Shown: positions 25,719 through 37,512 of the stretch, piece after piece
Numbering within the stretch: the stretch's first letter is position 1
Layout: each line of letters opens with the position of its first letter
From: Camarhynchus parvulus
Lineage: Eukaryota; Chordata; Aves; Passeriformes; Thraupidae
Assembly (NCBI RefSeq): GCF_901933205.1
Contig: NC_044572.1
Coordinates: 63,962,465 to 64,026,464, forward strand
Direction: 5' to 3'
Length of the DNA: 64,000 nt
The notes under the pieces: model-generated
What the model saw: only the letters and a program-made list of their open reading frames with translations
What the model was told of the DNA's origin: nothing
Databases searched by the model: none
Made by a program: the position numbers and the translations under genes

Positions 25719-26638
25719 GCATTGGGAAGAACGTCATCTGTGACCGAACGGCAACTCCCCTGGATGCCTTTAGGATGATGACTGCGGCTCATTACTACCC
25801 AAAGCTCATGAGCATCATGGGGAACGTTCTGCGCTTCCTGCCTGCTTTCGTGAAGATGAAGCAGCTGATCCAGGAGGGCTACGTGGGGGAGCTGCTGGTG
25901 TGCGAGGTGCAGGTGCACAGCGGGAGCCTGCTGGGCAAGAAGTACAACTGGAGCTGCGATGACCTGATGGGAGGTGGGGGCTTGCACTCGGTGGGCACCT
26001 ACATCATCGACCTGCTGACCTTCCTCACCAGCCAGAAGGCCGTGAAGGTGCACGGGTTGCTCAAGACCTTTGTGAAGCAGACGGACCACATCAAGGGCAT
26101 CCGGCAGATCACCAGCGATGACTTCTGCACCTTTCAGATGGTCCTGGAAGGGGGCGTGTGCTGCACGGTGACGCTCAACTTCAACATCCCGGGGGAGTTC
26201 AAACAGGACATCATCGTGGTGGGCTCGGCGGGACGGCTCACTGTGATAGGCACTGACCTCTACGGACAGAGCAACAGCTCTCCTCAGCGGGAGCTCCTGC
26301 TGAAGGACTCCACGCCAGTCAGCAACTCCTTGCTTCCGGAGAAGGCCTTCAGTGACATCCCATCCCCCTACCTGCGGGGCACCATTAAGATGGTCCAGGC
26401 TGTCCGGCAGGCCTTTGAGGACCAGGACGACAGGAGGACCTGGGACGGGAGGCCCCTTACAATGGCTGCCACTTTTGACGACTGTCTGTACGCCCTGTGT
26501 GTGGTGGACACCATTAAAAAGTCAAACCAGCTGGGGGAGTGGCAGAACATTTCAATCATGACTGAGGAGCCAGAACTGAGCCCGGCATACTTGATCAGCG
26601 AAGCCATGCGGAAGAGCAGGATGTCTCTGTACTGCTAG
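25719..26638 (+). CDS. GFOD1: GFOD1 last coding exon (residues 85-390)
   Basis: This exon encodes most of glucose-fructose oxidoreductase domain-containing protein 1, a Gfo/Idh/MocA-family protein with an N-terminal Rossmann NAD(P)-binding fold and a C-terminal alpha/beta domain. The acceptor CAG is at 25716-25718. The exon starts in phase 1: two bases (GC) complete a glycine codon, then [17 protein letters not shown] follows. It runs 305 full codons to TAG at 26636-26638 and ends RMSLYC. With 85 residues upstream the protein would be 390 aa, the human length as I remember it, and the match to human is near-continuous. Two family motifs are altered: the usual EKP is DRT (residues 93-95), and the usual GGG...D.G.H..D reads [14 protein letters not shown] (residues 169-182) with Ser and Tyr at the Asp and His positions. 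Human GFOD1 shares these, so they are ancestral. The substrate is uncertain. The first Met in the exon (25775, residue 104) is not the main start. The exon is clearly more GC-rich than its flanks. Confidence 0.97.
25775..25777 (+). other. GFOD1: Internal Met104, possible start of short GFOD1 isoform
   Basis: From this ATG the frame is open for 287 codons to the GFOD1 stop. The exon's own frame continues upstream through the splice site, so this is not the main start. From memory, a shorter human isoform lacking residues 1-103 is annotated and would begin at the equivalent Met. Such a product would lack nearly all of the Rossmann nucleotide-binding half. A second ATG follows immediately. Isoform use in this species is inference. 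Confidence 0.35.
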
Positions 26639-27369
26639 CTCCTCTGAGCTCCTAGGAATGAATAGGAACCAGACAGCTCTTGAAGGAGATGGTAATTCAG
26701 CCCCTGTGAAGGGCTTGGGTGTCTTAGCAGAGGATTACAGGAGAAGGAAATGCAGTGTCTGGATCAATTAAATCTGTTGGCAGCTAAATGCCAAACTGAT
26801 GTGGTCCTTCGAAATGCCCAGAACAGACAGGAGACGTAAGAGCTGATAAACTTAACTGTTTTAATAACAGTATTAGCTGGCTGATTGCAAAGATATATCA
26901 TGGACTCATCCCCTGCTTGCAGGTGCTTTAGATTATCCAATTGTGTTTACTGTGAAAGGTTGGGAAGATCCTTTTTAGATTTTCCTTACCTACCAGAGGG
27001 CTGTGAAGGTACTGTCATGTCGTTAAATTTTCTGTAGTGTCTGACATGAATGTTTCCTACCATGACAGCTGACACCACCATGTTATATTACTACACCTCC
27101 AACCAACACACAGAATAGCAGGACTTGATGTGAAAGTGTTGCAGGATTCAGAAAATCTTGGCAGTTCACTTTTCATACAGCCTGTTAGAAGCTTCTCTGT
27201 GTTGGTTTAATACTTGTTTTTTGTTTGGTTTGGTTTTGATTTTTTGTTTTGTTGGATTTTTTTTAAAGCACAATTAAATAGGAAAATGTGTGGCTTTTAA
27301 AACAAAGCAGTCCTCAACCACAGTGCATATGCCCGGGTATTTGGGGAGGGAGGCTCTTCTGTGAGCTCC

Positions 27370-27733
27370 TGGTAAGTGTCAGTGTTACGGGTTTTCTGAT
27401 TAAAATGGGTGATGGAAAACCTTCATGGATGGCAGGTGGCACAACCTCATAACGATAATGGGGTTTATTATACAGCCGAACTCGGGCTAGTCTTACAAAG
27501 ATTTGCACAAAATTTCCTGTGTTTGGGACTGACTTTCGAGTGAATTCATCATGCATTTTGGTTTTAGGTGGGAAATGGTAGGAATATAACCCAAAACCAT
27601 ACGATGTTTGGTTGCATACACAAGTGGTGTTCTTTTAAACCACTGTGAACTCGCACTTGAGAGATGCACACCGACAAGTAATTTCACATCCCTCAATCCA
27701 GAAGTGCTCACCTCCAAGTGGTAAGTGTGAGTG
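27370..27733. other. CpG-bearing segment flanked by direct repeats
   Basis: A 15-bp sequence (TGGTAAGTGT, then C or G, then AGTG) occurs at 27370-27384 and 27719-27733. The roughly 335 bp between them is richer in CpG (TACGG, AACGA, CCGAA, CTCGG, TTCGA, ATACGA, CTCGC, ACCGA) than the surrounding DNA. It may be an unrecognised insertion within the proposed GFOD1 3' UTR or a conserved UTR block. Confidence 0.3.
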
Positions 27734-30700
27734 AAAAACAAAAGGGATGAGAAAATTTCCCATCTATTTACAAGGAAAAAAAATTACATAGGACCCCCAG
27801 CCTTCTCACCTCCTTAAAGTGGCCAGCTACTGGTACTGTATTAATCATTCCCTGTCACCAGTGCAGGGGTGGACAAACTCTTTTGCTACGTTTGTCCTGA
27901 TCTTCTTTTTAATATTTTAGATTGCAGTCTTGAAATAATTATTCTTTTGAGAATATCTTCTTGAAAGAATATAGTGAAAGGCACATGATTTATCCCAGTA
28001 AATAGGGATACTGTTTTTCTGTGTAAAGCTGCTCCAGTGCTGATGTGTTTACAGCGCTAGGTCTTGAGATAGTAAAAAAGTAGAACACAAGCATATAGCA
28101 CTAAATCATATTAAACTTGAGAAAAACCTTTTCAGGGTTTTTTGTTAATTTTGACTATGGGAAGTAAGAGAACACTGGGGTGAGCAGTAAATATAAAGAG
28201 AAAATATGTTTTTGAACAGGAGGGCATCAATAATGTTGTTCATCTTATCTGGCTTTAGTCAGCTCAGAGTTGGATGTCTTGTTCTGATCAGCAAGAACAC
28301 TGCAGTCAACACAGAGAGAGCTCTCCAAAGGCTGACTCAGTTCACCCTAGGATTAATATAGAAAGAGGTGCCCACTGGAAATGCCTGTCTTCCTCCTTTG
28401 CAGAGAATCTTGGCCTCTAAATTTTGGTGTGGCTGAAGTTAGGAAACTTGACTCGCAGCCCAAAATTGATTCATATGTGCTTAATATTTCAAGAGCATAT
28501 ATATGACCTTTTGTTAAATAGTCCCCAAAGTATGGTAGTGTGACTGATGAAGGAATAATGTAATACGGCAAAACCACACCCAAGGGGGGAATTGTTTCTA
28601 TCCATGTTGTTCTGCCAGTTCTAGCAACTCTCTCTGGGGCTGTTTCGGCTAAAACCTTGGGCAAGGCTTCATCATTCCTTCTTGGAAGCAGCCCTTGACA
28701 AATTTGGTTGTTTTTCTTTAAAATGGGTTTCTCTGAGAATTCCAGAGGTAGTATCTGTGCCCATAGGAATCTCCCACTGCAACTATCATGCTATATACCA
28801 TACTGTCCACTTCCTGCCCTGAAAAGTAAATAACACATAAGAGAGGATTTGATCAAGAAATACCTGTCTCCTGAAAAACAGAATTACCCCCAAGGGGATT
28901 AAGCGAGTTTTCATACAGTGAAGCAAAACCCATTTACTGAAAAGATTGGCTAGTTCAAGTCATGAATGCAAGCCTCGTGGATAATTAACCATGTCTAGTT
29001 AAACATCATCCAAAAGTGGAACCAAACATGGACCAAAATGTTTGTGAATCTTGCTTCTCAGTTTGGTGATTGTGCTGGAGTTGCTGTTCATGTCTTTGCC
29101 CTTCTTTATGGTTCACAAATGTTGGCTGTGTTTCCTCTCTGTGTTTTCTTCTTTTCCCTGTCTTTCTGGGTTTTGTGATGCCAGTTAGAATCCTTTCCCC
29201 TGCCCCTGCAGTGAACAGGCGAGACACAGTGAGTAAGGATAGTACTACTGAGCTCAAGCTTTCTGCCCCAGACACAAAGGTTTAGGTGACAGGCATCATC
29301 CATCCTCTGTGCAGACCTACTGATGCAGCAGAAAGAAAATCCAATGCTTTGGTTACACAGACATCTGATGCTGCTGTCTGTGCTGGCTTGCAAATGTGTC
29401 GAATCTTGTACAGCTCCTTGTGCTGGCCCAGAGAGAGCAGAGACAGAGTGGGACACCCTCTTGTAATGGTAGCAGAGATGCTACATTTATCTTACCTAAC
29501 TGGCATGGCAGCAGGAGCTGCATGCATTCAGGATTGTACAGCAGTTTTTCCATTCTCTGGGAGGTGAAGGTGCTGCAGTGTCAAGTGTAAACTGACTAAA
29601 CTTCCACCTGGCTTGGAAGAGAAAAGAATTGGTGTATTTATTGAATGTGTATTGTTATTCTGACAAATAGTTTCTTTATAGTCTGGGATTTTTTCTTGGC
29701 AGCATCCAGCCCTCTGTTCCTTTGGTGCAGTTGAAAGTACATTGAATTTGCCCTAAGTAGCCTCTGGAGTTGAAGTTGGGTTTAGGAATTTGGGCAGCAG
29801 ATAGCAGAGATGTACTTGATTGAACTCAGAAGTGATACCATCCCAGGAAACATGTATTTGACATTGCACTTTTAATGCTGTGCCCCAAGGTTTGAGATGA
29901 ATGCTGCTAAATTGGTGCAGGCCTAGGAGCCAAACTGCAGCTACTGCTGGAATTTACAGTAGCCCCCAAACGAACTTGTTCATACACTAGATAAGAAATT
30001 TCATTCCTCTTTCCCAGGGCTGCTATTGGAGAGGCTCTTTCCTTTGCCATCAGCCTGTGCACATAGGATACTGATCCTTTTGGGCTGTTGCCAAAGACAG
30101 AAAGAGCCAAAGGGTGAGCTTTGATGTTCTGCAGGGCTCTGTTCCAGTGCTGGGACAGTCAGCTGGGAGAGGGTGTCTTATTTCCCATTGGCATTGCATT
30201 GGGATTCACACCAGGGGTAGGGCAACCCTGCACTGTGTGACAGCAGGGCACAACTGAACTCCTTAAAATGTGCCCAGAGGGAGGATGGTGATTGCAGCAG
30301 GGAGCAGCAGGAAGGTGTCTGCAGGCTGGTACCTCTGTGCCTGCCCTGCAGGGAGGATATGCTGGTGCTGTGGAGGGTGAGGGCTGCACTTCCTGAGGGT
30401 GACAGCAGCAGCCTTGCTCCACCTCTGTGTGTGGGAGCCCAGGAAGGGACCCTGCCCTTGGGGAAGCAGAATCTGTCCCATATTCCTGCTGGATAGGCAC
30501 ATCCTCAGTGCTGATCTCAGTGGAGTCCTACATGGAATTGTAAGAACTCTGCAGGAGCTTGGGCTTTCCTACATCAAGTACCATACATGTGGTAAATCCG
30601 TAGTACTTCAGCTGCATAGTGAGAAAATCCCCAGTAGAAAGGAGGGGACCTTACCCATGCAGCCAGCATGGCAGAGAATTGGGCCGCGCCTTGATGAGTT

Positions 30701-31524
30701 TCAGCTCAGGCTGGGCTGCTCTGGAGCTCATCCTTTGCTTTGGCTGAAGCAAATCAGCCAAATTTGATTGAAATCCCTGCCCAGCCAGCATCAGGCAATC
30801 AGAAGCACTATCCACTTTGTACTAAGTGTTCCCTTCTTTTCCGTAACTTTCCAAAAAGTGACTGTACAAGTGAACTAGCTGTCCTGGAAGTTCAGCCATT
30901 CAAAAAATGGAGGCTTTTCTGCTGCATGTGGTCACAGCACAATGACAATTCAATTTCTTGTTTAGTTTTGTGTCCATACAGATGGAATAGACCCAGACAA
31001 TTTAAAATTACTCACTGTTCTACCAAGAAAAGGCATATTTTATTTAGGTAAAGGTAAACGTAGTATCTTGATGTTGTTTTTGCAGATAATCAGAAAGGCA
31101 TAATGACAGAACTTCTTGTTGCTGGGAATTTTTGTGTTTGACTTTTATTTATGTCTTTCAGCATAAAATATCACTCATTATGAAGTCTGTTCACTGCTAA
31201 GTTCTGTATTTACAAGCCAGAGTTGTGGCTTTGTGCAGATACTCCACACTGGTTTGGTGTTCCAGTGGCCCAGTGATGTACCCTTAGTATGTATGAAGCT
31301 CAACACTGGACTTTCAACGTCTGCAGTGATCTCTGGGTATCTGGAGCTAATTGTGAAATGGCAGGATTAATCAGGACAGCAGTTTCTTTTTGTTGTTGTT
31401 GAAGTTGTTACTTGTGGGGAGCAAAGTTTGTAAATTTTAGAGATGAAGTGTGACTGAATAATATTTGGCAGTCTTATCTGCTTTAAAATTTCTTCTTTTT
31501 TGAGCTGCTGGGTGAAGTCTGTCC

Positions 31525-31530
31525 AATAAA
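31525..31530 (+). terminator. Candidate proximal poly(A) signal
   Basis: An AATAAA hexamer lies in a T-rich context about 4.9 kb after the GFOD1 stop. Another lies near 31776. Either could produce a shorter GFOD1 3' UTR, but isolated hexamers are common in AT-rich DNA. Confidence 0.2.
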
Positions 31531-32691
31531 AATAATTTCCCCTTAACTGCCCACTTCCATTTGCTCATGAAAAGAAGAAATTTTAAAGTAAATGGGACTA
31601 CACATAATGCTGCATTCATGAACTGATGTCAAAACCTCATGACTTAATGAGTGTATGAAGCCACAGTCCAAACAAGTAATGTCTTTTTTGAAGCTGCCAG
31701 ATCGAGGCCTTGGGGTTGGGGAAAGAAGGGTATCAGCACAGGTCAGACTGAAATAGCTTTTATTCAGCATTTTGAATAAAATGAATAAACAGAATGGCTA
31801 TGGTCAATCCAAAACTGAACACATGTTTGTATAAGGGTATTTATTTACATTTTTTAAATTTTGGGATTAAGTTTCTTTTTTAAGGAATGCTTTTTTGAAA
31901 TGAAAGGTTTTAAAAATATTTTCTTATGTTTTGGCATGTGTGAAATAAATTGTTTGGGGCTGGGGGGTGTTGTTTTTTTTTGGTAGCCCATACTTTAAAA
32001 ATCTCATCCATTTGTTTTAGGGATGTTCAGTGAATTGAGCTGCCCTTGGGCAGGTTCAGCTCTGAACCTGGACCCTCACAGTATCTTACAGTGACCCCGT
32101 TTTTAACATCGGAATTTGGCCTTCTGAGTTTCCTTTGTGTTTTCTTGTGGCAGTGGGAAAACTGATTCATTCCATGGAGTTGGCAACAGATCATCAAGGC
32201 ACTTTTTGCAGCAATGCCAGCCATTGTCTTTAAAAGCACTTAACTCTATTGACTTGTTTACCTTGGTTATTTATGACCTTCCAGCCATGTGCTGTCCATT
32301 ATTTGTTTTCCTTTTTTTATATCAGCCTTTGGACTCACTTCCCTGCCCTCTCTGTTTCTCATTCCATTGCAAACCTGGAGGCGAGCCTCCCTTGTTATCC
32401 CCTGAGCTCCTGCTCAGTCTGTGTTACACATGGCATACAGGGTGGCTAACTACAACTTGAAGTGACTTTTAATCCAGTCCATTACAGGATAGGTGAGCAC
32501 CATGACTGCTCGAGTACGGGGCATTCCGAGTGCCCAGCCAGGGCAGGAATCAAAGCTCCTTGCTATGCTGTGCTTCACGAACAACACTCACTGTTTCTCT
32601 CCCACTGGTTTGCTTTTATTTGATTTTGAAAATGAGAAAATGTTCAATTTGTTGCTGTGTCAATATTAAGTATATATTTATTGTTTTTCAG

Positions 32692-32734
32692 ACATACATA
32701 CATACATATATATAAATGCTATATATATATATAA
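32692..32734. repeat. CATA/TA microsatellite
   Basis: Short (CATA)n and (TA)n tracts lie in the proposed distal GFOD1 3' UTR. Confidence 0.8.
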
Positions 32735-32842
32735 TGTCAACGCATGGACATATGTACAGTAGATATTTTAAAGAGCTATTTATCAAGAAAAGTAAGTGTT
32801 ATAAGTAAACAGAGTTTATATTTTATATATTATGTAGATAGC

Positions 32843-32859
32843 AAAAAAAAAAAAAAAAA
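32843..32859. repeat. A17 homopolymer
   Basis: An uninterrupted run of 17 adenines in the proposed GFOD1 3' UTR. No recognisable retrocopied sequence precedes it, so I do not read it as a retrogene tail. Confidence 0.8.
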
Positions 32860-33125
32860 GTGGTTAAATTATACTAGGACTTTTGGGGGTGGGGTTGGAG
32901 AAATGGGCAAGGACTGGTTCTAGCATTTTAAACAGCCAAACTACTTTGTACGGAAGCTGCCTGCTGTGCCTCTCGGCTGCAACATCTGTTTGTTTCTTCT
33001 TTTAGAAGATGATGTGCATTGTTACTTTTACATTGCTTGGGGAATGTAGTTAGTTTATTCTCAGCCAACTGGTATGTGCTGCTTAAAACATGGTTTCCTG
33101 CTGTTCTGCATACTTGCATTGATGG

Positions 33126-33153
33126 AATAAAAGGATCTTAACTGGCAAATAAA
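33126..33153 (+). terminator. GFOD1: Candidate distal poly(A) signals of GFOD1
   Basis: Two AATAAA hexamers, 33126-33131 and 33148-33153, sit 22 bp apart and are followed within 15-50 bp by TG-rich sequence (near 33163-33190) resembling a downstream GU-rich element. This is the best-formed poly(A) arrangement seen between the GFOD1 stop and the TBC1D7 promoter. No transcript evidence is available. Confidence 0.45.
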
Positions 33154-33342
33154 GATGTAAAAGGTTGTGATTCCAGCTGTCTGTGGTCTTTCCCCACACT
33201 TGTATTTTGGGGGGCATGTGTCTGTGTAATAACCATAACCTCTGCCTGGATTCTGGCCTGCCTGTTAAGTTCAGCATATCTAAAACACATGGGCTTTGTG
33301 CTTGGAGGTGTGGATTTTGATGGAGGGAGAGGAAGAATGAAG

Positions 33343-33364
33343 TTTAACACTCATTTAACACTCA
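33343..33364. repeat. 11-bp tandem duplication
   Basis: TTTAACACTCA is repeated twice in tandem without mismatch, just beyond the proposed GFOD1 poly(A) region. Confidence 0.85.
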
Positions 33365-36300
33365 TTGAAGATTTTATGTATGGTAAAGACTGCACTAGTG
33401 CCTCTTGGGGGGATGTGTCTCAAGGGGACAGCTGCTTTTGTTGCCAAAGGATGCAAGTAAGTCCAATGTCACTGCAAAATTGGGACATGCCCCCCTTGCT
33501 GCCTGGAGATCCTTCCTCCTGAATTTTCTCTTTCTTCTGTATCCTTTCACTCCTCTTCCTACCTGACCAGCAGTACTGTGGAATGTTTTTGCCTTCCCAG
33601 TCCCCAGCTCCCTCCAGTGACTTGCCCATGCTTACCTCCATCCATGCTTCCATCTGCCAGGAGCTGTCTGCTTGTCTGGTGCTCCTTTTCTGCCCTGTAT
33701 GTGTGAGTATCTGAAGTCTCGTAAGGATCTTCTTATTCCAGTCCCTCTTTTGCTGAATAAAACCTCACCTGGGTATGAAGGAGAAGAAATTCTGAGATCT
33801 GAGGGAAGATTTACTGCCTCTGTGATTGATGTGTAAAAAGGATAGAGCATTTCCTACATTGCCTTTAGAGCAGAGCACACAGAAAGATGCTGGATTCTAC
33901 TTGTGTCAGTGCACATTCCATTCCCAAGCATTATACGAGTATGTAAATCTGAGGCACAGATCTGTGAAGGAATAGGAAATCATCATCACTTACAATGCAC
34001 ACTACTCTCAGATCACATAATCTTGTAAACTGTATATTTTTCATATATATAAAAATTTACAGAGTTGATATATTTTTTATAAAATTTACAGTGTGGTTTC
34101 ATCACAGAAATGTAACATGTTAGCATCTTCTATTACTACCACTGCAATTATCATACTGTAAAGATGTACTGATATTTATATGCACATAAAATACTCTTAA
34201 TCAGTTTTAATGCACATCATTTTCGTAGTCTGAAGAGAAGAAAAGCACAAGACAAGGAAGCATCAGTGCCAAGCTCTTCAGGAATTACAGTTTAATGTTT
34301 GCCTTGTCCTCATGAGTAAATGCAGTATAACCTTGCTCAGGTTTCCAGATCACTGTCCCCAACGTATCAATTAGGCACTGAATTAGAATAGGGCCAAATT
34401 TCATGGTATATCCTTTCCCATCAACTTCAGAGTAAAACAAGGCCTACTTGTCTTTAAAAGGCTAAAATGTAGAAATCTCTTGGAAACAGCACCTGGGGGA
34501 GCAATTACTGTGGAACGGTGTTGGAGGTACAGTGGGGTTATTAGTACAGCGTTCCAGTGCACAATATGTAACTGTACAGGTAAGTGAAAATGCAAGAGTG
34601 AGCATAAGCATTCCACACTAATGAGGCTGCACAAGTGCTAAGATAAACATTTCCAAACCTGTGTCAGCACACTGAGACACTTAAGTGCAGATTTATGAAC
34701 CCAAGTGAAACTTCCGCTTTTAAAACAAACTGCAAAACTGTAGGTGAGGGGGAAGATCTCTTGCCATTTTCCCTAGTTTTTGAAGAACCAAGGCTTCCAC
34801 AGTTTACCCTGGCTTGTCCTGCTGTTTTGTGGAGCCCCTATTGATTACCAGCTATGCAGCAAAAACAATGGGTGGCTTGTAGCCATAAATATTAATCAGA
34901 AGAATGTTAAATGCATTGCATTGTTCTCTTTGGCAATGAAGAGTTTGCTGGGGCAGGGGTTATTAAAACATGCTGCTGTGCCAAAGAGAAGATGCACTTA
35001 ATGCTTTTGCTATTTATTCCTCTTGGGCAGCAGAAAGCCGTGGAGGTCTTTTGTGAGACCAGTGGAAAGCCTGTGTTTCGGAGCTGACACAGGTGATGCC
35101 CAGCACAGCTCCAGAGGGGAGACACAGCACAGCTCTTCCTAGGACAGCCTTTCCTGGGTTGAAGGCTGGGAGAAGGTGCCTTTCTGCTCAGTCTGCTGGG
35201 GCCCATGTGCCTGTGCTGGTCACAGCTGCAGTTGCCATGTTCAACATGGAAGGAGGAAATTTCCACCAGGCATCCCCAGCAGGCTGCCCTTGGAGTCACC
35301 AGACCTGTCACCTGTCCCACAGCACTGGCCTTGTCCAAGCTAAAACTCATGTCCTGCACATAATGCCTTTTCTAATGTATTTTCCCCTTGGGAGTGCTCC
35401 AACTACTGCATTTAGCACCACAAACCTTGGTGTGCACCACATCTTTGCTTTAAAATTAATCATTGCAGCTCCACAAACAGTTCCTGAGGGATGAGGCAGG
35501 GCTGCTGCCAAGCCCAGGGCACCACTCCTGGTTGTTCCTGCCTTCCCTGGGTACAGGTACTGGGGAGAATGTGTGAGGCCATCTGGTTAACACAGTCATG
35601 GATTTAGCTGAAAACTAACATTGTGAGGTTTTTATTAGGTTAGTTTTCAGGCAGAACAATTCCCTGGTCTGAGTCATTGTCAACAGAAATTTATGCCAAA
35701 TCACTTCTAACAGCAGAATGTAAATAGAAACCAGTTTTGCTGACTGCCAGAGATGTGTTTTTTTCATCAGATCAAAAAGTTGGTAGAGTAACTACAGAAT
35801 AATAAACATGTCCAAAAGAAAAGTTACTAGAGGAAAACAGTTTTAAGTTCTGCATGTCCCTACAAAAGGATTTACATGTAAGCAAGTGTTTCTGCCGTGG
35901 AGCCTCCTCCAGACATGGAAGTGGTGTGTATACAGATTCTAGAGAAATATTTCACATCCTTCTCCAGTCTGTTTTAATAACTCTGCCTTTCACAATTAAT
36001 CACATCTTGCAGACTAAAGGCTTTTGCAGATTATCAGATCCCATCCAGGCAATGACAGCAGCCTCTGAATGCAACCAGTGTTGTCACTTGTGCAAGTAAG
36101 TTTTACCTGCTGTTGCAGCCAAACCTGGAAAAGCTGGGACCCACTTTTCAGACTTTGAGAAGGCAGAGATAGTTGGAAATGGAAATAGTGCTTGACAGGC
36201 TTCTTTACTTTCCCAATGCTATCCCTAAATTGCTCGATTTTATATTTTAACACTTCTTTTCAGTGGTGCTAGCTATGCATCTTATGGAAGTACCTGTGAT

Positions 36301-37312
36301 GAAAAATGCCTTCCATTAGTAGTTGTGACAAGCTCTCCAGCTCAAGAAGGAAGGTAATCAGAATGTCAGATAAGTTAATCAGGATCAGGATAAAAAGCAG
36401 ATTCAGAAGAAACCAGAACTTTCCAGGGCTCTGATGATTGACTCTATTCTGTTAATTATTAGGAACATCCCAAGCATGATTTCTGGCTTAGATCAGACTT
36501 ATATTTGTCTAGATCCTTTCTGTGGCACTGTTAGAAAGTTAGCACAGAGCAGACATGATTCCCCCTAAGCAAACTGCTTGGAACCACACTCTTTTGGTGA
36601 TTATGAAGTTAATAATTGGCATTCTGTGACAATAGGCCTTAGTGGCAGAGGGTGGGCCTCGGTGCTTCCTCTGCTGTGGTGGATGCAGCTGAATGTTGAG
36701 GACTGATTGGGAGAATGGAAGGATGTTGGGATTACAAAACTTGTGTGTTAAGAAATGAGTCTGTGTGTGTTGCAGTGTGAGGAAATGCAGGTATAAACTG
36801 TGCTCTTTCAGCACAAGATTTCTTGTTAAAATGGATTATCTTTTCCATTCACTTTTCTATGCCTTTTGCATGCAGGTCCATGGACAGCACAAACAACTTT
36901 CTGGGAGATGTCCTGCCCTTTTGTCTTACAGACCTTGATACCTGCAATTAATTCCTGTGTAGGCCTCCTGTGGAGCCAGGCCATCTATGAAGAGGAAAGG
37001 ACTAAGTCACTTGCTGAATTGACAAAGCTCCCAGCTATCCACCCATGTTTGGAAAACTTTGTACTGCTTCATACATATGAAGTGTCTTATTAACAAATCC
37101 CCTCAAAATGAGCTGTTAGGATGATTCCCATTTTGCAGCTGGCAAGGTGAAGGCAGAAGTGAAATTGGTGAGATCATTCTCTAATGATTTTTTTTTTTTG
37201 ACTTGCAGTTTCTAACCTGTTTTTAAGGCAGATTTTGGTAGGATTTTCCTCCTTTTATGGATGAAGTGATCAGAACTATTTAGCTTTATGAGATGATTTT
37301 TATATTCTTTAC

Positions 37313-37512
37313 TGTGAGGACGGTGAGACACTGGCACAGATTGCCCAGAGAAGTTGTGAATGCCCCACCATCCCTGTCACTATTCAAGGCTAGGTTGGAT
37401 GGGACATGGAGTAACCTGTTCTAGTGTAAGGTGTCCCTGCCCATGGCAGGGAGTTGGAATTACATGATCTTTAAGGTCTCTTCCAACCCAAACCATTCTA
37501 TGATTCTATGAC
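37313..37512 (+). mobile_element. CR1 LINE 3' end
   Basis: A classic CR1 3' terminus. It carries GCCCAGAGAAGTTGTGAATG, then GTGTCCCTGCCCATGGCAGG, then GATCTTTAAGGTCTCTTCCAACC, and it ends in the ATTCTATGATTCTATGA octamer-type tail. About 200 bp, 5'-truncated as usual for CR1, with no coding capacity. Confidence 0.93.

Larger units (their letters stand above)
26639..33170 (+). other. GFOD1: Probable GFOD1 3' UTR
   Basis: No coding exon is visible between the GFOD1 stop and about 33.17 kb. The last 1.4 kb has the look of a distal 3' UTR: T- and A-rich stretches, a CATA/TA microsatellite at 32692-32734, an A17 run at 32843-32859, and two AATAAA hexamers (33126-33131 and 33148-33153) followed by a TG-rich stretch. 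Earlier AATAAA hexamers, for example near 31525 and 31776, could serve shorter transcripts. That the UTR runs this far is inference; it could end earlier, with the remainder intergenic. A CpG-bearing segment flanked by direct repeats lies at 27370-27733. Confidence 0.5.

Noticed and set aside
32843..32859. Poly(A) tail of a processed pseudogene
   Set aside because: No retrocopied coding sequence or target-site duplication was seen around it.
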